From the NCBI GenBank assembly GCA_039183205.1, contig JBCDBR010000021.1, positions 1 to 64,000 on the forward strand: a DNA stretch of 64,000 nucleotides, written 5' to 3'. The translations under genes were made by a program, and so were the position numbers. Under the pieces are notes generated by a model, which saw only the letters and a list, made by a program, of their open reading frames with translations, was not told where the DNA came from and made no database searches. The stretch is from HKCCE3408 sp039183205 (GTDB taxonomy: Bacteria; Pseudomonadota; Alphaproteobacteria; Rhodobacterales; Rhodobacteraceae). The stretch's first letter is position 1; every line of letters starts with the position of its first letter. Below, in pieces: positions 18,536 to 26,693 of the stretch.

Positions 18536-19552
18536 TCAGGCGCCGCAAATGCCTTGCAGTGCGATCCAGCTTTGATCGCTAAGTGCTGTGACCGGTTCGG
18601 CCCCGCGCATCGGGTCGGCTTCAATCAAAGGCAATGTCGTTTCCCCTGATATATCAAGTGCATAGGCGTAGGGCTCGGAGGAGATTTGTGCCGCATCGAA
18701 CGACGCAAGAAGCGCTGTCGTCTCCGCCATAGTCGCACGGTTGGTTAGCAGCTGCATGGCATGGTCGTGAAGCACGGTCTGCGGAAGGTCCCCGGTCGTC
18801 AAAAGCCGTATCGTGGCGACGAGTCCGCCCTGTTCCAGCATCCGGATCACCGGGTCCTGGGCCTGCCGATGCAGGTTCTCCGCCATCAAAAACCCGGCGA
18901 CAACTTCGGGCGCCTCATAATCCTCGACGAGGCCGCGATCGATCACCAATGTGTCGCCGGGCACATGCAACGTGCCCGCAATCACTCGGGGCAGAACGAC
19001 AATCCTGGGTGGCTGCGTGCCGAATAAGCGCGCGCTCAGCCGGCCCAAAGCCTGTGCGCCGTTTTCTTCGACGCAGGCGCGCCCGGTCAGCGCCGTCATT
19101 TGGGTCAAAAGCTCCTGGCCGAGTTCGATGCGCTTTGCTTCCGGCAAGAGAGATGCGGTTTGGCGCATCAACGCACCCGGCAGCCAGAAAACCGCTAACG
19201 CAAGCACGCCCGCGATCGCGATCGCGACAAGGCCAAAGCGCAAACGGCCCGGATGTGGACGCGCATGTTCGATCGCGCCGCGCACCGTTTCAATCGCTGC
19301 AATCATCTGCGGCTCTGCGATTTCCAACGTCTCAGGCGATCCTGATCCCGGCGCATAAAGCGCCGGATTTTGTCCGGGATTTAGGCGTTCGATCGCCGGT
19401 AGCGACCAATGCGACAGCGGCGTATCTGGTAAGGCTGTGATAACCAGCGTTGCATCGCCGAGCGCAACCAGCACCTCACGCCGCTGTGTTTCCTTGCTGT
19501 CGCGCCAAAGCGCCGTGGATTCTAACCGCTGATATTGCGCGAGCGCGGTCAT
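18536..19552 (-). CDS. Membrane protein resembling an inactive M48-type peptidase
   Basis: The 338-residue protein starts at an ATG preceded by GGGGGCG. Residues 1-95 are soluble, one hydrophobic segment follows (about 102-125, FGLVAIAIAGVLALAVFW), and the rest should be periplasmic. The C-terminal part reads like the M48/Oma1 zincin core: a RIVVLP strand, the TLVIDRGLVEDYEAPEVVAGFL pattern split around a helix, then RMLEQGG and a following helix. Where HExxH would stand there is AENLHRQ, so zinc catalysis is not expected. The frame stays open to 19945, but those residues look non-coding. Function is unknown. The M48 likeness is my reading of pattern, not a search. Confidence 0.75.
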   Translation of the reverse strand: MTALAQYQRLESTALWRDSKETQRREVLVALGDATLVITALPDTPLSHWSLPAIERLNPGQNPALYAPGSGSPETLEIAEPQMIAAIETVRGAIEHARPHPGRLRFGLVAIAIAGVLALAVFWLPGALMRQTASLLPEAKRIELGQELLTQMTALTGRACVEENGAQALGRLSARLFGTQPPRIVVLPRVIAGTLHVPGDTLVIDRGLVEDYEAPEVVAGFLMAENLHRQAQDPVIRMLEQGGLVATIRLLTTGDLPQTVLHDHAMQLLTNRATMAETTALLASFDAAQISSEPYAYALDISGETTLPLIEADPMRGAEPVTALSDQSWIALQGICGA

Positions 19553-19741
19553 AGCGCCCCCTGTACCGCTCTTTTTTGCTTCTTGTGACGTAAGGTACGC
19601 CAAGGCGATGTTTGGCTCAACCTTTACGGCTGGTCCGATCCATCGGTTTCGCGAACGTGCACAGATTGTTCCGACAGCATTGCGTGCAATGTCGGGTCCA
19701 GTTCCCTTATATGCGCCCTGTAACCAGTTAGGATTTGTTCG

Positions 19742-20482
19742 ATGTTCCGTCATACCTTGGCCGCAGCCGTGCTGTTGTCTGCACTGCCGGTGACCGGCGC
19801 GCTCGCCGCGTCCATCCATGCCACTGATTTCACGCAAGCCGCATATAACGCCGCAACCTCCGGCGGCACTTTTGTTGGCCTCGACTTTGAAGCCGAAGGC
19901 GATGCCGCCGGTGAGGGCGAAGTTGGCCCTGCGCTGGTGACGCATGTTGGAACCTTCACCACGATGGGTGGCACTGGCTCGGGCGGTACAGTGAGCGGTC
20001 TCCCCGGCAATACCGGCACAGAATTGGCTCTGCGGGACGGCAATACCTATGGTCGCGTCGATACGGTCGGCGGCCGTTGGTATCTCGACAGCAACGACAC
20101 TTACGGAATTCTCTGGAACGCCGATCTGGGCGGCGCCTTGTTCAAATCGCTGACCTTCGTGCTGACCGATGGCAGCGATGTCGGCGCGTATCTGCGGGTC
20201 AGCGCGGCCGGGTCCGATTATGAGCTCCGGAGCGGCGGTCGTCTGCCAAACGGCTATTCAAGCTTGGTTACCATCACGTTCGAGGATTACGTGCAATCTG
20301 CACTGGTCGAATTGGTCAACTACACCACAAGTGGCGGGACGGCCTTGCGCCGCAACGACGGCTTTTCCATCGATGGCGTTCAGGTTGAACTGGCGCCGGT
20401 GCCGCTGCCGGCGGCAGGCCTGATGCTTGTTGCGGGACTTGGCGGTTTGGCCGCTCTGCGGCGGCGCAAACACCTGGCCTAA
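19742..20482 (+). CDS. Secreted protein with VPLPA-CTERM sorting signal
   Basis: This 246-residue product has an N-terminal signal peptide (about 1-22, ending ALAA), a beta-rich Gly/Thr-rich body without a domain I recognise, and a tripartite C-terminus: VPLPAAG, a hydrophobic stretch and the basic tail RRRK. This is the VPLPA-CTERM variant of PEP-CTERM, which is processed by an exosortase (XrtD type) and is usually linked to extracellular polysaccharide. No exosortase gene is in the window. A second protein with a related tail is at 47794. It overlaps no neighbour, and its start lies 189 bases from the divergent gene at 19552. Confidence 0.88.
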   Translation: MFRHTLAAAVLLSALPVTGALAASIHATDFTQAAYNAATSGGTFVGLDFEAEGDAAGEGEVGPALVTHVGTFTTMGGTGSGGTVSGLPGNTGTELALRDGNTYGRVDTVGGRWYLDSNDTYGILWNADLGGALFKSLTFVLTDGSDVGAYLRVSAAGSDYELRSGGRLPNGYSSLVTITFEDYVQSALVELVNYTTSGGTALRRNDGFSIDGVQVELAPVPLPAAGLMLVAGLGGLAALRRRKHLA

Positions 20483-20650
20483 AGCCAAAAACATCGATCT
20501 CGCCTGACCGAAAGGTTGGGCAGGTTTCCAAATTGCGAACGCGCTGTTCGGCGAATTGCCGCTTAGTGCGACCGAACTGATTGCGGCGATGGGCAATCGG
20601 CTCCGTTCTTGGTACATTGTGTCTGTGGGGGCGACCAAAAGGGAGCCCAA

Positions 20651-20875
20651 ATGCGCAGAGAACACGGCCTGGACGAGTCTGGCATCGTGTTGATTATTGC
20701 GGTTGTATTACTACTGGCAGCGTTAATCCCCATGCTCCGCCCGACCGAGGGCAGAGATGTGGAGCATCCATTTTCCTCCGTTGATGCCGGGGATTTGGAA
20801 CCGACGTTCGGACTTGGCAAAGGTTTATTCGGGCAGGAGCCGGAAATCCGGCTCAATCAACTGCCCCAATTATAG
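20651..20875 (+). CDS. Small single-pass membrane protein
   Basis: The predicted 74-residue product has a charged N-terminus, one strongly hydrophobic segment (about 11-27, GIVLIIAVVLLLAALIP) and a polar tail ending in LNQLPQL. The ATG has GGGAG seven bases upstream, which supports translation. I recognise no family. It is convergent with fadJ and 168 bases from the VPLPA-CTERM gene. It could be an orphan or belong with the surface protein. Confidence 0.5.
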   Translation: MRREHGLDESGIVLIIAVVLLLAALIPMLRPTEGRDVEHPFSSVDAGDLEPTFGLGKGLFGQEPEIRLNQLPQL

Positions 20876-20909
20876 CGCGCAGGCCACGCGGCCCGGCGCC
20901 TCGAATTGA

Positions 20910-23108
20910 TTACGCCGCTGCGGCTGCCTCGTTGCCGAAGCGGCCATAGAAGCTTTGGCCTTTTTCTGCCATCTCGCGCAGGAGGGCCGGGCAGGCAAAT
21001 CTCGGGCCATATGTGGCAGCAAGCGCGTCGCACCGTTCGGCGGCATAGGCGGATCCGAGGATGTCCAGCCAGGAAAAGGGCCCGCCGGACCAAGGCGCAA
21101 AACCCCAGCCCAAAATCGCCCCCACATCGCCCTCGCGAATGTCGGTCAGCACGCCTTCTTCAAGCGCGCGAACTGCTTCGAGAACTTGGGCAAAGAGCAA
21201 CCTATGCTGAACTTCGGTCACATCAGGCTGGGAGGGCGCGGTCGGATAACGGTCGGTGAGGCCGGGCCACAACCCCTGGCGCTTTCCCTTGTCGTCATAG
21301 GCGTAGAAGCCGGCACTGGCTTTTTTACCCAACCGTCCTTCAGCCTCCATCCAAAAGATCAGCTCATCGGCCGTGTCGTCGTAATTCGGATCGCCCGCCT
21401 TTGTGGCCCGTGCAATCTTGGCGCCTAAATCGATCGATGTCTCATCGGTGAGTTGGAGCGGGCCGAGCGGCATGCCAACCAATTTGGCGGCGTTTTCGAT
21501 CAGGGCCGGTGCGACGCCTTCTTGCAGCATGCGAACGCCTTCGTTGACATACTGCAAGATGCACCGGTTGGCGTAGAAAAAGCGCGCATCATTGACCACA
21601 ATCGGCGTTTTGCGGATCTGGCGAACGAAATCGAGTGCCTTGGCCACAGCGCGATCCCCGGTTTCTTTCCCGCGAATGATCTCAACCAACAACATTTTGT
21701 CGACGGGGCTAAAGAAGTGAATGCCGACGAATTGCTCTGGCCGTGAGGACGCCTCGGCAAGTGAAGTGATCGGCAGGGTTGAGGTGTTGGTGGCAAAAAT
21801 CGCCGTGTCGGGGATCACGGCCTCCGCCTTGGCAGTAACCTCGGCTTTGACGCCGGTATCCTCGAACACCGCCTCGACGATCAGATCGCAGCCCGCAAGG
21901 GCGCCGTAATCGGTTGTAGGCAGGATGCGGCTCAGAACCACCTCCTTCTTGTCTGCGGTCACCTTGCCGCGTTTCATCGCTTTATCGAGGATCGCTTCGG
22001 AATAGGCTTTGCCGCGGTCGGCCGAGGCCTTTTCCGCATCAATCAGGATCACATCAATTCCGGCCATGGCTGATACATATGCGATGCCTGCGCCCATCAT
22101 TCCGGCGCCTAAAATGCCAACTTGTTTCACTTTTTGATCATCCACGGTCGGCCGGTTCGCACCCTTTTCGAGCGCTTCTTTGTTGAGAAACAACGACCGG
22201 ATCATAGCTGACGAAGACGGGTTCATCAGAACAGAAACGAAGTGGCGGGTCTCAATCTTTAGCGCGGTGTCAAACGGCACCAGGGCGCCCTCGTAAACGG
22301 CGGCCAAAAGCGCCTTTGCCGCGGGATAAACCCCCTTGGTCCGACCATTGATCATCGCTGATGCCCCGACAAAGGTCGGAAAACCGGCTGGGTGATAGGG
22401 CGCGCCGCCAGGCATTTTCCAGCCCTTTTGGTCCCACGGCTTAACGATATCGGCATCGGTGGCGGATAAAACCCATTCCTTCGCGCGGGCCTTCAAATCC
22501 TCTGGTGCGACGACCTCGTCGATCAATTGGGAGGATTTCGCGGCTTTGGGGGCGAGCGTCCTGCCTTCCAGCAGAACGGGTGCGGCGGCCATGGCGCCGA
22601 CCATCCGGGAATACCGCATAGTCCCACCACCGCCGGGGAACAGCCCAACCAGGATTTCAGGTAGGCCGATTTTGGCCTTTGGATTGTCGGCCATGAACCG
22701 GCGGTGACAGGCAAGCGCGATTTCAGTCCCAATCCCCATGCAGGTGCCAGGGATCGCGCAGGCGACCGGCTTTCCGCCTTTATTGGTCTTCGGGTCCATA
22801 CCCGCGCGTTCCAGCTTGCGCAGGATATGGTGCCCGTTCATCGTGAATTCGAACAGCGCAGGGGCGGGGTCCGCACCGGCCTCGGCGCGGATCGATGCCA
22901 GTGTATTCAGATCCATGCCACCGGCAAAGCTATCCTTGCCAGAGGTAACGATAATGCCTTTGATCGCGTCATCGCCAAGCGCTTGATCTATAAGCGTGTC
23001 GAACTCGGCAAAGGCGTCTCGGCTGAGCACATTCATCGATTTTCCAGGGACGTCCCAGGTGATGACGGCGACACCGTCTGTATCAACGTCCATTGTGAAG
23101 TCGTTCAT
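20910..23108 (-). CDS. fadJ: Fatty-acid oxidation complex alpha subunit (enoyl-CoA hydratase / 3-hydroxyacyl-CoA dehydrogenase)
   Basis: The 732-residue bifunctional enzyme hydrates enoyl-CoA and oxidises the 3-hydroxyacyl-CoA. The N-terminal crotonase domain keeps both catalytic glutamates (Glu129 in GIGTEIALAC, Glu151 in IGLPEILVG) and the oxyanion GGMDL. The dehydrogenase half starts with GILGAGMMGAG (331-341) and contains the catalytic-histidine motif HFFSPVDKM. ATG 23108 follows AAGGAGGGG. The open frame to 23231 overlaps the preceding gene and is not family-like. It is the last gene of the oxidation operon, and its partner thiolase is at 24176. fadB and fadJ names are used loosely for this form in alphaproteobacteria. 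Confidence 0.95.
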   Translation of the reverse strand: MNDFTMDVDTDGVAVITWDVPGKSMNVLSRDAFAEFDTLIDQALGDDAIKGIIVTSGKDSFAGGMDLNTLASIRAEAGADPAPALFEFTMNGHHILRKLERAGMDPKTNKGGKPVACAIPGTCMGIGTEIALACHRRFMADNPKAKIGLPEILVGLFPGGGGTMRYSRMVGAMAAAPVLLEGRTLAPKAAKSSQLIDEVVAPEDLKARAKEWVLSATDADIVKPWDQKGWKMPGGAPYHPAGFPTFVGASAMINGRTKGVYPAAKALLAAVYEGALVPFDTALKIETRHFVSVLMNPSSSAMIRSLFLNKEALEKGANRPTVDDQKVKQVGILGAGMMGAGIAYVSAMAGIDVILIDAEKASADRGKAYSEAILDKAMKRGKVTADKKEVVLSRILPTTDYGALAGCDLIVEAVFEDTGVKAEVTAKAEAVIPDTAIFATNTSTLPITSLAEASSRPEQFVGIHFFSPVDKMLLVEIIRGKETGDRAVAKALDFVRQIRKTPIVVNDARFFYANRCILQYVNEGVRMLQEGVAPALIENAAKLVGMPLGPLQLTDETSIDLGAKIARATKAGDPNYDDTADELIFWMEAEGRLGKKASAGFYAYDDKGKRQGLWPGLTDRYPTAPSQPDVTEVQHRLLFAQVLEAVRALEEGVLTDIREGDVGAILGWGFAPWSGGPFSWLDILGSAYAAERCDALAATYGPRFACPALLREMAEKGQSFYGRFGNEAAAAA

Positions 23109-23113
23109 CGGGT

Positions 23114-23584
23114 TCACCCCTCCTTGATGATGTCGTGGCCCTCGGCCAATTGCTTTCTGCGCAGCTGGTTTGGTGAAAGGATGCTGCAAAGATGATTGCT
23201 GACCGCGGCGCGGATGCCGGCGCCGAGCCAAAGGCCGTCCACATGTGTAAGCGTCATTTGGTTTGAAAAAGGTGGCACGAGGTAGCTTCCGCCGCGCAGG
23301 ATATACGTTGTGTGGACACCCCTTATAGTCTGCATTTCGTCCGCGAAATCAGCCGAGTTGCAAACGCGCAGATAGGCATTCGCACCGATACGGCCGAGAT
23401 ATTCGCGAAAATCGGTGGCGGCCTCCACCATGTCATCGGGATTGTGAAAAGCAATCTCACCATCCTTTGTTTCCATCTTATGTGGGTAGATCATGGCACC
23501 GCTAACGACATCCCATTCGCGCCACCAGATGGCCTCTGCCATCCGGTCCAGCCATGTTTGGTAAAGCTCGGCCGCCGTGCTCAT
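23114..23584 (-). CDS. NTF2-like (SnoaL-fold) protein, copy 2
   Basis: This 156-residue protein has the alternating pattern of a small NTF2/SnoaL-like fold, with no clear catalytic set. It is a diverged paralogue of the gene just upstream (23610-24074). Both share a PH-x-M/L-x-T/I-x-D/E-x-E start of the core, an AYLRVCNSADFADE / DYLRIVASAVFEDE block, a TTYILRG / VTHVIRH strand, an L-V/I-PP-F/Y turn and a final DGLW. It ends five bases before fadJ and starts 25 bases after its paralogue. It is likely co-expressed with beta-oxidation, but its role is unknown. Confidence 0.75.
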   Translation of the reverse strand: MSTAAELYQTWLDRMAEAIWWREWDVVSGAMIYPHKMETKDGEIAFHNPDDMVEAATDFREYLGRIGANAYLRVCNSADFADEMQTIRGVHTTYILRGGSYLVPPFSNQMTLTHVDGLWLGAGIRAAVSNHLCSILSPNQLRRKQLAEGHDIIKEG

Positions 23585-23609
23585 GCCCTGATCCTCAGGG
23601 CCGGGCGGC

Positions 23610-24074
23610 TCAATCCATGAGGTTCAAGTCGCGCAGATGTGGCCGGTCGGCCACGACGGGAAAGCAATCGGCAATAGGCGGAAACTTGATGCCGTATACC
23701 GCATGGCTCACCTTCCAAAGCCCGTCTTTGCAATGGATGCGCGCCCGCGCGGGGTAGGGCGGTATCAACCGGTGACTGTGCCGGATCACATGGGTGACCC
23801 AATCGCCAAGGATGGTGTTTTCGTCTTCGAACACAGCAGAGGCCACAATGCGCAGATAATCGGTAACACCATTGCCGCGCAATGCACGGCTGACCGAAAA
23901 GAACTGGGGCCGCAATTCGGTTGCCGAATGATAGACCGCCTCGGAATCTTCGGTAATCAAGATGTGCGGAAAACTCACACGTTTGAAGAATTCGTCCGCA
24001 TCTGATGCCAAAATGGCCGCAGCACCTTGATCGAGAAACTCTTGCAATAGCGCTTTGGCGTCTTCGTCGCGCAT
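23610..24074 (-). CDS. NTF2-like (SnoaL-fold) protein, copy 1
   Basis: This 154-residue protein is similar along its whole length to its neighbour at 23114-23584, so the pair arose by tandem duplication. The first 35 residues form a helix (DAKALLQEFLDQGAAAIL), followed by a cone-shaped beta-sheet pattern ending in KDGLWKVSHAVYGIKF. The C-terminus carries extra polar residues. It lies between fadA (101 bases upstream) and its paralogue. A possible hydratase, isomerase or regulatory ligand-binding role is suggested only by the fold and the location. Confidence 0.72.
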   Translation of the reverse strand: MRDEDAKALLQEFLDQGAAAILASDADEFFKRVSFPHILITEDSEAVYHSATELRPQFFSVSRALRGNGVTDYLRIVASAVFEDENTILGDWVTHVIRHSHRLIPPYPARARIHCKDGLWKVSHAVYGIKFPPIADCFPVVADRPHLRDLNLMD

Positions 24075-24175
24075 CGTGTTGCCGGCCGCTCCCTAAATGC
24101 CCCTGCCGGGGCTGTTCTTGCGGCGATATATCAGAACGAGCGTGCATCGAAAACTGTCCGAAAGGCCAAGTCGGC

Positions 24176-25387
24176 TTAGACCCGCTCAAGGATTGTGGCC
24201 GAGCCCATGCCGGAGGCGACACACAGCGTGGCAAGCCCCACCTCCTTATCGGCGCGCTCCATCTCGTCGAGCAAGGTGCCCAGGATCATCGCGCCCGTGG
24301 CGCCCAGCGGATGGCCCATCGCAATCGCGCCGCCATTGACGTTCACGCGCGTCGGGTCGGCGTCAAAGGCTTGCAAGAACCGCAACACAACCGCCGAGAA
24401 TGCTTCGTTGACCTCGAAAAGATCGATATCGCCAAACGCCATCCCCGTCTCGGCCAGGATCTTCTCGGTCACGGGCACGGGGCCGGTGAGATTGATCGTC
24501 GGATCGGTGCCAATTTTCGCGTTGGCCTTGATCCGCGCGCGCGGCGCCAGGCCGTGTTTCTCGCCAAATTCCCTTGATCCGATCAAGATCGCAGCGGCGC
24601 CGTCGACGATGCCAGAAGAATTTCCGGCATGGTGGATGTGGTTGATCCGTTCGAGATGCGGATATTTCATCAACGCCACGGCATCAAAACCGGGCATTAC
24701 CTCACCCATTTCCGCAAAGGCCGGCTTGAGACCGCCTAAAGACTGCATGTCCGTTCCGGGCCGCATGTATTCGTCGCGGTCAAGAATGGTTAGGCCGTTT
24801 TGGTCGGTCACGGTAACGACCGACTTGGCAAAACGGTCTTCGGACCAGGCCTTGGCCGCGCGCGCCTGACTTTCCATAGCAAAGGCATCACATTCATCGC
24901 GTGAAAACCCGTATTCGGTCGCAATGATGTCGGCCGATATTCCTTGCGGCACAAAATAGGTTTCCATCGCGATCGTCGGGTCGGCGGCAATCGCTGCACC
25001 GTCCGAGCCCATGGCCACGCGGCCCATCATCTCTACTCCGCCAGCGATATAGCCATCGCCTGCGCCGCCGCGCACTTGGTTGGCGGCGAGGTTCACGGCT
25101 TCTAAGCCGGAGGCGCAGAACCGGTTGATTGATAGGCCCGGGATCGATTCATCGAGATCGGAGGCGAGAACCGCCGTGCGCGCCAAGCAGCCGCCTTGTT
25201 CGCCAACTTGGGTTACGTTGCCCCAGATGACGTCCTCGACGGCGTGACCTTCCAAATTGTTGCGTTCTTTCAGCGTGTTCAGCGTGAATGCAGATAACCG
25301 AGCAGACGTCACTTCATGCAGGGATCCGTCTTTGCGGCCTTTGCCGCGCGGTGTGCGGATCGCGTCGTAGATATAAGCATCTGTCAT
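24176..25387 (-). CDS. fadA: Acetyl-CoA C-acyltransferase (thiolase)
   Basis: FadA cleaves 3-ketoacyl-CoA with CoA, releasing acetyl-CoA. The 403-residue protein has the nucleophile Cys91 (NRFCASGLEAV), the histidine motif GGAIAMGHPLGATG and the second cysteine in LCVASGMG, where many thiolases have CxGGGxG. The ATG follows GAGACGGAGACAGAC. A longer frame from 25432 overlaps the GST gene. Its start is 13 bases from GST, so it belongs to the same transcript. Oxidation partners are fadJ (20910) and the acyl-CoA dehydrogenase (26693). Confidence 0.95.
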   Translation of the reverse strand: MTDAYIYDAIRTPRGKGRKDGSLHEVTSARLSAFTLNTLKERNNLEGHAVEDVIWGNVTQVGEQGGCLARTAVLASDLDESIPGLSINRFCASGLEAVNLAANQVRGGAGDGYIAGGVEMMGRVAMGSDGAAIAADPTIAMETYFVPQGISADIIATEYGFSRDECDAFAMESQARAAKAWSEDRFAKSVVTVTDQNGLTILDRDEYMRPGTDMQSLGGLKPAFAEMGEVMPGFDAVALMKYPHLERINHIHHAGNSSGIVDGAAAILIGSREFGEKHGLAPRARIKANAKIGTDPTINLTGPVPVTEKILAETGMAFGDIDLFEVNEAFSAVVLRFLQAFDADPTRVNVNGGAIAMGHPLGATGAMILGTLLDEMERADKEVGLATLCVASGMGSATILERV

Positions 25388-25400
25388 GTCTGTCTCCGTC

Positions 25401-26030
25401 TCAAGCGGTCCATGCGCGTGGCATGAGATCATAGGGGTGGGCCCAGCCGTCGAGGCTGGTGAGGTTCACCATCCAGCGGTCAATTTCGGGGTATTTTGCG
25501 CGGTCAAAGCCGAACTCTTCGGGATAGAATAGATATCCGCAGCAGGTGAAATCGGCATTGGTTGGACCGTCGCCGACAATCCAATCGCGGTCCGCAAGAT
25601 GTTTGTCGAGAATGCCGTAGGCGCCCTCAACGCGCGCTTGCAGAAATCCGATGACATCGGCGTTGCGCCGTTCCTGTGGCAAGTAGTTCATTTGGAACCG
25701 AACGATGCCGGCCATAGAGCTGAGTTTGTGGTTATCCCATAGGATCCAGCGCAAGACCTCGCGCGACTCGTCTGCGTCCTTGCCACCAAATTTGCCCGTT
25801 TTCTGGGTCAGATAGTCTTGGATCACGCCGGACTGCGACAGCTTAACATTCCCATCGATTAAGACGGGCGCCTCGCCCATTTCATTGACATCGCGGCGAT
25901 AGGGATCGCGTCGCGTTTCACCCTTAAAAAAATCAATACTGACCGGCTCCCATTCCAGCCCGTGCAGGTTGAGCGCCAGGGCCGCCTTATAAGAGTGGCC
26001 GGATTCTCCGAAGCAATGTAGTTTGATCAC
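25401..26030 (-). CDS. Glutathione S-transferase family protein
   Basis: The product has an N-terminal thioredoxin-like domain (LHCFGESGHSYKAALAL; EAPVLIDGNVKLSQSGVIQDYL carries the glutathione-binding Ser in the SQSG position) and an all-helical C-terminal domain ending near residue 209. I place the start at GTG 26030. GGGGAGG stands seven bases before it, and the resulting sequence (V/M)IKLHCFGES is family-like. An ATG at 26066 would add 12 residues. The context inside a fatty-acid oxidation operon, next to a GFA-domain gene, suggests handling of electrophilic or aldehyde by-products, which is inference. Confidence 0.88.
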   Translation of the reverse strand: MIKLHCFGESGHSYKAALALNLHGLEWEPVSIDFFKGETRRDPYRRDVNEMGEAPVLIDGNVKLSQSGVIQDYLTQKTGKFGGKDADESREVLRWILWDNHKLSSMAGIVRFQMNYLPQERRNADVIGFLQARVEGAYGILDKHLADRDWIVGDGPTNADFTCCGYLFYPEEFGFDRAKYPEIDRWMVNLTSLDGWAHPYDLMPRAWTA

Positions 26031-26089
26031 CTTGGCGCCTCCCCGCGCGTTTGGGTCAGTGGTCAAGGCCGGCCCGCGGCCCTGCGACG

Positions 26090-26302
26090 TTATTTTTTTC
26101 GGTCTTCCAATTCCGAGTTAAAGATGCGCAGCCGCGCGGTCAGGTTTTCTTCGTCGATGACGCTGTTCCAGTTTTCGAACAGAAAAGACAGGAATTCTCC
26201 CTCGTCGAGGCCAGCCTGGTCGCTCATCCGTCGCATCATCCGATATCCATCCTCACTCATCGCGAGGTGTGGTCTTCGGGTGAGACGGAGGCGTCTGGGC
26301 AT
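26090..26302 (-). CDS. Small conserved protein of 70 residues
   Basis: This gene encodes a 70-residue basic-then-acidic protein: RRLRLTRRPH at the start, a helical middle (EDGYRMMRRMSDQAGLDEGEFLSFLFENW) and a charged end ELEDRKK. The ATG has GGGAG seven bases upstream and follows the GFA stop by one base, so the two are probably coupled. I believe similar small proteins occur in Rhodobacterales, but I cannot name a family. It has no membrane segment or signal peptide. It has been overlooked here because a longer overlapping frame from 26674 runs through it. Confidence 0.65.
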   Translation of the reverse strand: MPRRLRLTRRPHLAMSEDGYRMMRRMSDQAGLDEGEFLSFLFENWNSVIDEENLTARLRIFNSELEDRKK

Positions 26303-26303
26303 A

Positions 26304-26693
26304 TTAGGTCTCCCCGGGCAATGAATGGGCGGAATCAAGCCAATCCGGCTTTGCATCGGCGAAAAAGGCCAGCACTGGTGCAAAATCAAGATCCGCCGTA
26401 CCCGCAGTAAGCGCAATCGTCGGACGTCCGATGCCCTGATAGAACAGACTTGTTCCGCACGTCGCGCAGAATCCGCGTTCGGCAACGTCAGACGATCTAT
26501 GCACGGCCGGCGTACCCGTCCAGTGCAGTGCTTTGACCTCAACACTGACAAAGCCCGCCACCGCCGCGCCGGTCGCGCGTCGGCAATCGTCACAATGGCA
26601 CAAAATTTGCTCCGCCGGGCCGGCATCGACCACGTAAGAAACAGCGCCGCAATAGCAGTGTCCCGAAAAGCCATTGAGCTCCGTCCGGGCCAT
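26304..26693 (-). CDS. GFA-domain (glutathione-dependent formaldehyde-activating type) protein
   Basis: The 129-residue protein is a single GFA/CENP-V-like zinc domain. Cysteines occur in the family spacing: Cys13 and Cys15 (GHCYCG), Cys32, Cys34 and Cys37 (CHCDDC), and Cys76 and Cys79 (CATCG). The family is named for an enzyme that condenses glutathione with formaldehyde, but most members have no proven activity. The ATG overlaps the acyl-CoA dehydrogenase stop by one base (TGATG). The neighbouring GST supports a glutathione link. Confidence 0.88.
   Translation of the reverse strand: MARTELNGFSGHCYCGAVSYVVDAGPAEQILCHCDDCRRATGAAVAGFVSVEVKALHWTGTPAVHRSSDVAERGFCATCGTSLFYQGIGRPTIALTAGTADLDFAPVLAFFADAKPDWLDSAHSLPGET

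Noticed and set aside
20533..20650. Coding-looking stretch before the small membrane protein (IANALFGELPLSATELI)
   Set aside because: It has a stop just upstream and no usable start codon or ribosome-binding site; likely chance.
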